9,286 bases of DNA from Gemmatimonadota bacterium (GTDB lineage: Bacteria > Latescibacterota > UBA2968 > UBA8231), in contig JAPOZF010000173.1 of assembly GCA_026706165.1 (NCBI GenBank), forward strand, positions 1 to 9,286. Direction: 5' to 3'. The translations under genes were made by a program, and so were the position numbers. The notes beneath the pieces are model-generated. The model saw only the letters and a program-made list of their open reading frames with translations, did not search any database and had not been told where the DNA came from. Positions 5,980-9,286 of the stretch are shown here, piece by piece. Position 1 is the stretch's first letter. Each line of letters starts with the position of its first letter.

Positions 5980-7434
5980 TCAGACATCCAAGGCCGCGGC
6001 CGTCGCCGTTTCCTGGGTCATCACGGCGCTGCGCACCATGGCGAGCTTGTTGGCCGCGTTGAAGGCGGCAACCTTGTAGCACTCCGCCAGGGTGGGATAG
6101 TTGAACACGGTGCGGATGAAGTAGTCGAGGCCGCCCCCCAGACCCAGCACCGCCTGGCCCACGTGGACCAGCTCGGTGGCCCCCGAACCGATGCAGTGGG
6201 CCCCGAGAAGGCGCCCGTCCTCGCGGTGGAAGATCAGCTTCACCATCCCCGAATCGTCGCCGAGAATCTGCCCGCGCGCGATCTCTTTGTAATGGGCGAT
6301 TCCGGTCTCGTACGGCACGCGGTCCCGGGTGAGTTCCTCCTCGGTCGCCCCCACCATGGAGATTTCCGGGATGGCGTAGATCCCGACGGGGAAGTGGCTG
6401 CCCATCGGCTGCGCCTCGACCCCGAACATGTGGCAGGCGGCGAGGCGGCCCTGCTCGCTGGAGGTTGCCGCCAGCGCCGGGAAACCGATGACGTCGCCGG
6501 CGGCGTAGATGTTCTCCGTCGCCGTGCAGAGATGCTCGTCGACCTTCAGGCGGCCCCGCTCGTCCGCCCGCAGGCCGACCGATTCGAGGTTGAGATCCTC
6601 GGTCGAGCCGATGCGGCCGGCCGAGTACAGCACCACGTCGGCGACGATGTGCTTGCCGGACTCGAGCTCGATGAGGCCCTTGCGCTGGGGCACCTCGACC
6701 ACCTCGAGGCGCTCAACGGCCTCGCCGCAGCGGAAGGTGACGTCCGCCTTGCGCATCTGGTGGATGAGCTCGTCGACGATCTCGTGGTCGAGGAACTCCA
6801 GCGGCCTGGGGCGCCGGTCGCTCACCGTCACCTGCACCCCCAGGGCGGCGAACATCGAGGCGTACTCGATGCCGATGACGCCGGCCCCGACCACGGCGAT
6901 GCTGCGCGGCAGCTTCTCCAGGTCGAGGAGGCAGTCCGGGGTCATGATGGTCCGGTCGTCCGCCTGGGGACCGGGTGGATCGCTGGGGCGGGTACCCACG
7001 GCGATCAGCACCTTGTCCGTCGACAGCTTGCGGCGCCCCTGGGCGCCCTCTACCTGCAAGGTGTTCCCGTCGATAAACGAGGCAGTGCCGCGCACGACCT
7101 CGATGTCGTTGCGCCCCAGGTTTTCCTGGACGACGAAGAGCTCGCGCTCGATGACGCGCTCCACGTGGTCGACCAACTGCTGCATGCTGGGCCTGGAACG
7201 GGGCCGGAACTGCTCGGATGCCTCCAGGCCCGGACGGGAATAGGCGCGCTGGACAGCCTCGCGGAAGGTTTTGGAAGGGATGGTTCCCGACTCGATGCAG
7301 ACGCCGCCGATCATCTGCTGCTTTTCGACGACCGCCACCTTCCTGCCCAGCTTGGAAGCCTGGATGGCGGCGCGCTGGCCGGCCGGACCGCTGCCGATGC
7401 AGACGAGGTCATAGGTATGGCTGTTCGTGCTCAC
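5980..7434 (-). CDS. sthA: Soluble pyridine nucleotide transhydrogenase
   Basis: This 484-residue FAD flavoprotein of the pyridine nucleotide-disulfide oxidoreductase family would exchange hydride between NADPH and NAD+ in the cytosol. FAD-binding GSGPAG is at 14-19, the second dinucleotide-binding GAGVIG at 183-188, the flavin-contact AAGDVIG at 311-317, and the C-terminal dimerisation domain at about 365-480. Two details separate it from dihydrolipoamide dehydrogenase. The redox disulfide CxxxxC is reduced to a single Cys46 (GGVCIESGTIPSK, Thr at the second cysteine), and the catalytic His-Pro-x-x-x-E stretch is FNYPTLAE (444-451) with no histidine. Both match E. coli SthA as I recall it, including the FNYPT-AE form. 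The GTG start at 7432-7434 has a strong GGAGG six bases upstream. The gene is first in the series sthA-smr-M20-yceH. Confidence 0.93.
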   Translation of the reverse strand: MSTNSHTYDLVCIGSGPAGQRAAIQASKLGRKVAVVEKQQMIGGVCIESGTIPSKTFREAVQRAYSRPGLEASEQFRPRSRPSMQQLVDHVERVIERELFVVQENLGRNDIEVVRGTASFIDGNTLQVEGAQGRRKLSTDKVLIAVGTRPSDPPGPQADDRTIMTPDCLLDLEKLPRSIAVVGAGVIGIEYASMFAALGVQVTVSDRRPRPLEFLDHEIVDELIHQMRKADVTFRCGEAVERLEVVEVPQRKGLIELESGKHIVADVVLYSAGRIGSTEDLNLESVGLRADERGRLKVDEHLCTATENIYAAGDVIGFPALAATSSEQGRLAACHMFGVEAQPMGSHFPVGIYAIPEISMVGATEEELTRDRVPYETGIAHYKEIARGQILGDDSGMVKLIFHREDGRLLGAHCIGSGATELVHVGQAVLGLGGGLDYFIRTVFNYPTLAECYKVAAFNAANKLAMVRSAVMTQETATAAALDV

Positions 7435-7456
7435 AACTACCCTCCGGAGGTGAGGG
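7435..7456 (-). promoter_or_regulatory. sthA Shine-Dalgarno within a possible hairpin
   Basis: On the minus strand GGAGGG is followed by TAGTT and the GTG start, a near-ideal site that fixes this start. The same bases can pair with an upstream CCCTC (7452-7456 with 7440-7444) around a 7-nt loop. CCTCCGGAGG at 7441-7450 is also a perfect palindrome. Pairing could partly mask the site, but with such short stems this is only a possibility. Confidence 0.5.
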
Positions 7457-7486
7457 GTTCCGGAACGCCGGGCGGGTGCCGGGCGG

Positions 7487-7519
7487 GTGAAAATTCAATA
7501 TTCACAATGGAGTTGACAA
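7487..7519 (-). promoter_or_regulatory. Candidate sthA promoter with overlapping palindromic operator
   Basis: An AT-rich island stands out in the GC-rich gap. On the minus strand it offers TTGTCA (7514-7519) as -35 and TTGAAT (7493-7498, spacer 15) as an imperfect -10. The plus-strand 19-mer GTGAAAATTCAATATTCAC (7487-7505) is an inverted repeat with 8 of 9 arm positions matching around one central base. An operator lying over the -10 would suit repression. Both the promoter and the operator are read by eye only. Confidence 0.45.
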
Positions 7520-7720
7520 TTCCGTGAACCCGAGGCGGCCTTGAAAACCGGGGATGGAGGCAGGACCACCCCGGGCATCGCCCGCCAGGCTGCTGTTGGG
7601 GCCCCCGACGGGACAATGCCCGCTTTACAAGGAAACCCTCTGTCGCGAGAGTATGGCGAACCGGCTTGCTGTTGAGGAAATCCGATGCTTCGCATTCCCA
7701 GGCAAAGAGGGCGAAAGTAA
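7520..7720. other. Upstream region of the secreted-protein gene
   Basis: No gene is supported in these 201 nt. There is a long-range inverted repeat, CGGGCAT (7572-7578) with ATGCCCG (7616-7622), with CCCG/CGGG (7581-7584 with 7609-7612) nested inside and the GGGGCCCC palindrome (7598-7605) in the enclosed loop; this could fold as a leader RNA or act as a terminator. TTTACA (7624-7629) could be a -35, but no good -10 follows at 16-18 nt. I recognise no riboswitch class. AGAGGG (7706-7711) is a reasonable ribosome-binding site, 9 nt before the ATG at 7721. Confidence 0.4.
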
Positions 7721-9061
7721 ATGAACGCCATACGGTCAACCGTGATTTTCGCCCTGCTTGCCGCCGCGCTGCCGCGGCCTCTCGGCGCCCACAACGGCAG
7801 CGTCGCCATCGCCGTGCCGCTGGAGGGAATCGCCGTGGACGGCGACCTGTCCGACTGGCCCCCGGGGCTCGTGGAGTACCCGATCACCTTCCCCGAATGG
7901 GGGGATGCCCCCGTAAACGAGGAGGATTTCCAGGGGGTCTTCCGGGTCGGATACAGCGCCGGAAGGAATTCGCTCTACGTCGCCGTGGAAGTTTCCGACG
8001 AATCGGTCGTGCTCGACTCGACCGTGGTCGCTCACTGGAACACCCAGGAGGGCAGCGGCCTGCCCGTGGCATTGCACGGGGACTCGTCGGTCGAGGTGAT
8101 AGGGATCTCCGGCTACGAGATGAAGTACAACACCCTCACAACTCCCAGCGCCCTGGCGACGATGACGACACCCGGGGGGCGGAACTACGAGTACGTGGTG
8201 GATGCCGGCTCTCTCGGTGACGGACAGGTCCGTCTCGAGCCCGGCACGATGCTCGGTTTCGACGTCGTCGTCCACGACATGGACGACGACGGCTCCTTTT
8301 CCTGGATCGCCTGGGGCAGAGGCATAAACAAATCAGGCCATCCCGATTCGTACGAAAGGCTGGGCGACCTCGTGCTGGTAACGGAAGGGGCCATGGCGCC
8401 GGTGGCCTCCCCCGACCCTCGCCCGGAGGTGGTGATCTCCGGGGCGGACCGGCTTGCCGAGGCCATGGAAAGGGGCGACGCCGACCGCGTCCGACAGCTG
8501 GTCGGGGAAGGGGGGTGGTACACCCTGCGCGGAAAGAGCGGCGAGCTCTTCAACGGCTTCAGCCTGGGGAACTGGTGGCCCCTGTCGGACCAGTGGGGCG
8601 TCAGGGACGGACAGATCGTCTGCCCCACCTCCGACCGCATCCATTTCCTGATCTCCGAGTACGTCGTCGGAGAGCCGTTTCAACTCCGCTGCGAAGTCGC
8701 CGCCCTGGACCGGTCCCCCGGGGACGGCAAGATGGTCGGGTTCGTCGATGCGGCCGGCGACAACGTGCTGGTCGCCCTCGACGACGACGAGCCGCACACC
8801 GTTCAGATAGACAGCGGGCGCAAGGTGTTCGACGCTTCCGGGGTCAGGGGCCCCTGGCGCATGGAAACGTCCGCCGGCCTCCGGATGCAGGTCGGAAAGT
8901 GGTACGAAGTGGTCTGCACGATGGACGGCAAGAACTTCACCGTCTCGACCGTAGATGTGGAGCTGCAGCATCCCTTCGAGCCCCAGTTCCCGGTGTTCAT
9001 CTGGCTCGAGGTGCAGCGCACCGGGGCCAGGTTCCGGGGCCTGCGGATATCGAAGCTTTAG
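7721..9061 (+). CDS. Secreted CBM9-like plus DUF1080-like protein
   Basis: This 446-residue protein appears exported. Residues 1-23 form a signal peptide with hydrophobic core TVIFALLAAAL and likely cleavage after LGA. About 33-203 resembles a CBM9-like (DOMON-type) carbohydrate-binding beta-sandwich: the opening IAVDGDLSDWP, the strand LYVAVEVSDESV, then FDVVVHDMDDDGS-FSWIAW and a final YERLGDLVLV. A helical stretch about 240-264 (RLAEAMERGDADRVRQLVGEG) looks like half an ankyrin-type helix pair. About 268-446 resembles the 3-keto-disaccharide hydrolase/DUF1080 concanavalin-like fold: GELFNGFSLGNWW, W-V-DGQIVC, and a closing sandwich ending in FRGLRISKL. No glycosidase catalytic motif is obvious, so carbohydrate binding or a weak, undefined enzymatic role is inferred. 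The ATG at 7721 is preceded by AGAGGG. The gene is divergent from sthA across 286 nt. Domain calls rest on recall of family patterns. Confidence 0.75.
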   Translation: MNAIRSTVIFALLAAALPRPLGAHNGSVAIAVPLEGIAVDGDLSDWPPGLVEYPITFPEWGDAPVNEEDFQGVFRVGYSAGRNSLYVAVEVSDESVVLDSTVVAHWNTQEGSGLPVALHGDSSVEVIGISGYEMKYNTLTTPSALATMTTPGGRNYEYVVDAGSLGDGQVRLEPGTMLGFDVVVHDMDDDGSFSWIAWGRGINKSGHPDSYERLGDLVLVTEGAMAPVASPDPRPEVVISGADRLAEAMERGDADRVRQLVGEGGWYTLRGKSGELFNGFSLGNWWPLSDQWGVRDGQIVCPTSDRIHFLISEYVVGEPFQLRCEVAALDRSPGDGKMVGFVDAAGDNVLVALDDDEPHTVQIDSGRKVFDASGVRGPWRMETSAGLRMQVGKWYEVVCTMDGKNFTVSTVDVELQHPFEPQFPVFIWLEVQRTGARFRGLRISKL

Positions 9062-9063
9062 CA

Positions 9064-9082
9064 GCGGCCCCCGAAGGGCCGC
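9064..9082 (+). terminator. Strong GC hairpin after the secreted-protein gene
   Basis: GCGGCCC (9064-9070) and GGGCCGC (9076-9082) form a perfect 7-bp all-GC stem with a CCGAA loop, starting 3 nt after the TAG stop. No T-tract follows, so it may terminate transcription weakly, protect the mRNA 3' end, or separate expression of the upstream gene from the small ORF that begins 30 nt further on. Confidence 0.5.
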
Positions 9083-9100
9083 GACGAGCAGTCTCTCAGC

Positions 9101-9106
9101 AGGAGG
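9101..9106 (+). promoter_or_regulatory. Ideal Shine-Dalgarno for the small ORF
   Basis: AGGAGG lies 5 nt before ATG at 9112 and is the best ribosome-binding site on the plus strand of this window. It is the main reason for taking the short frame behind it as a gene. Confidence 0.6.
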
Positions 9107-9111
9107 GCACA

Positions 9112-9207
9112 ATGGAATTCGATTTTCAAGCTCACCTCGACGCCGCGCGCGCAGCGGCAGGGCGCACAACCGCGTTCTACACCGGAGAATCGACCGAGCC
9201 TGCCTGA
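9112..9207 (+). CDS. Small ORF, 31 residues, unknown function
   Basis: The frame reads MEFDFQAHLDAARAA, continues AGRTTAFYT, and ends TEPA before TGA at 9205-9207. It is acidic at the start, alanine-rich in the middle (a short amphipathic helix is possible at about 5-17), and has no membrane segment or signal peptide. Support is the AGGAGG site at proper distance and its own 50-nt spacing from the gene upstream; no homologue comes to mind. It could be a real small protein, a leader peptide, or the start of a longer gene broken by a stop, since the frame stays open after the TGA to the window edge. Its transcription would have to pass the hairpin at 9064-9082 or begin just after it. Confidence 0.45.
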   Translation: MEFDFQAHLDAARAAAGRTTAFYTGESTEPA

Positions 9208-9224
9208 ACCGGGGTGGATTCAGG
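9203..9224. terminator. Small hairpin at the end of the small ORF
   Basis: CCTGAACC (9203-9210) pairs with GG-A-TTCAGG (9216-9224, one bulged A) around a 5-nt loop. It overlaps the small ORF's stop and lies between two coding regions that would run towards each other. No T-tract is present, so the assignment is weak. Confidence 0.25.
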
Positions 9225-9237
9225 AACGCCAGGCTGC

Positions 9238-9286
9238 TCAACCCTTCGCTTTCCCGACCGCCTCGTAAACCCTGGCCGGATGGGGG
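9238..9286 (-). CDS. Possible C-terminus of a minus-strand gene cut by window edge
   Basis: Read from the right edge on the minus strand, one frame gives about 15 codons, PHPARVYEAVGKAKG, followed by TGA (complement of 9238-9240). The codons fit the G/C-biased third positions of the neighbours, and the peptide looks like a normal soluble-protein tail. This is too short to name a family. If real, the gene runs towards the small ORF, with the hairpin at 9203-9224 between them. It could equally be a chance open frame. Confidence 0.3.
   Translation of the reverse strand, partial: PHPARVYEAVGKAKG

Noticed and set aside
7513..7518. TTGACA as a -35 for the plus-strand gene
   Set aside because: The hexamer is perfect, but no usable -10 lies 16-18 nt downstream (CGGCCT at 17 nt) and the gene starts about 200 nt away; the same bases serve better in the minus-strand reading for sthA.
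4339..7527. 1062-codon plus-strand open frame spanning three genes
   Set aside because: It is antisense to the M20, Smr and SthA genes, all of which carry intact family motifs on the minus strand. Long antisense open frames are expected in DNA with strong G/C third-position bias, and its translation (rich in His, Gly, Arg, Leu, Val and Asp) shows no recognisable family.
8333..9241. 302-codon minus-strand frame under the secreted-protein gene
   Set aside because: It is a shadow of the plus-strand gene, which has a signal peptide and family-like domains; its composition is typical of GC-rich antisense frames.

Overview
This is a GC-rich window (roughly two thirds G+C, strongly G/C at third codon positions) from a bacterial chromosome. 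Genes are closely packed, GTG and TTG starts are used, and clear Shine-Dalgarno sites precede some genes. I see no insertion sequence, phage gene, tRNA, rRNA or CRISPR array. The gene content would suit a Planctomycetota, Acidobacteriota, Verrucomicrobiota or deltaproteobacterial-type lineage: an uncharacterised 'IGEHG / NDKHLS / GSSLPVTW' protein, a secreted CBM9-like plus 3-keto-disaccharide-hydrolase-like protein, a stand-alone Smr protein and a soluble transhydrogenase. This placement is a guess from content, not a phylogenetic result.

Layout. (1) Positions 1-2340, plus strand: the 3' part of a large gene whose product is two colinear copies of one uncharacterised domain joined by a Pro/Ala/Gly-rich linker; the start lies outside the window. 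(2) 2416-2664, minus: a small glutaredoxin-like protein with a CPWA site, convergent with gene 1 across a GC hairpin. (3) 2735-3619, plus: a ten-helix EamA/DMT transporter, divergent from the glutaredoxin; a perfect 7-3-7 palindrome abuts its GTG start. (4) 3626-7434, minus: four genes in the same direction, in transcription order sthA (soluble transhydrogenase), a TTG-started Smr-domain protein, an M20 metal-dependent amidohydrolase, and yceH (DUF480 winged-helix protein). They are probably one unit, since three gaps are 30, 129 and 35 nt. An AT-rich island with a near-perfect palindrome upstream of sthA is the likely promoter/operator. (5) 7721-9061, plus: a secreted two-module beta-sandwich protein, followed by a strong GC hairpin, a 31-codon small ORF with an ideal Shine-Dalgarno, and the possible C-terminal end of a minus-strand gene at the window edge.

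How the genes might work together. SthA (NAD(P)H balance) and the glutaredoxin (thiol redox) are both redox housekeeping functions but are not co-transcribed. The M20 enzyme would release an acyl group from an N-acyl amino acid or similar amide, and the EamA transporter could export a metabolite, but nothing links these two directly. The region reads as ordinary core genome. The least-explained parts are the tandem-duplicated protein, the CBM9-like/DUF1080-like secreted protein, and the small ORF behind it.
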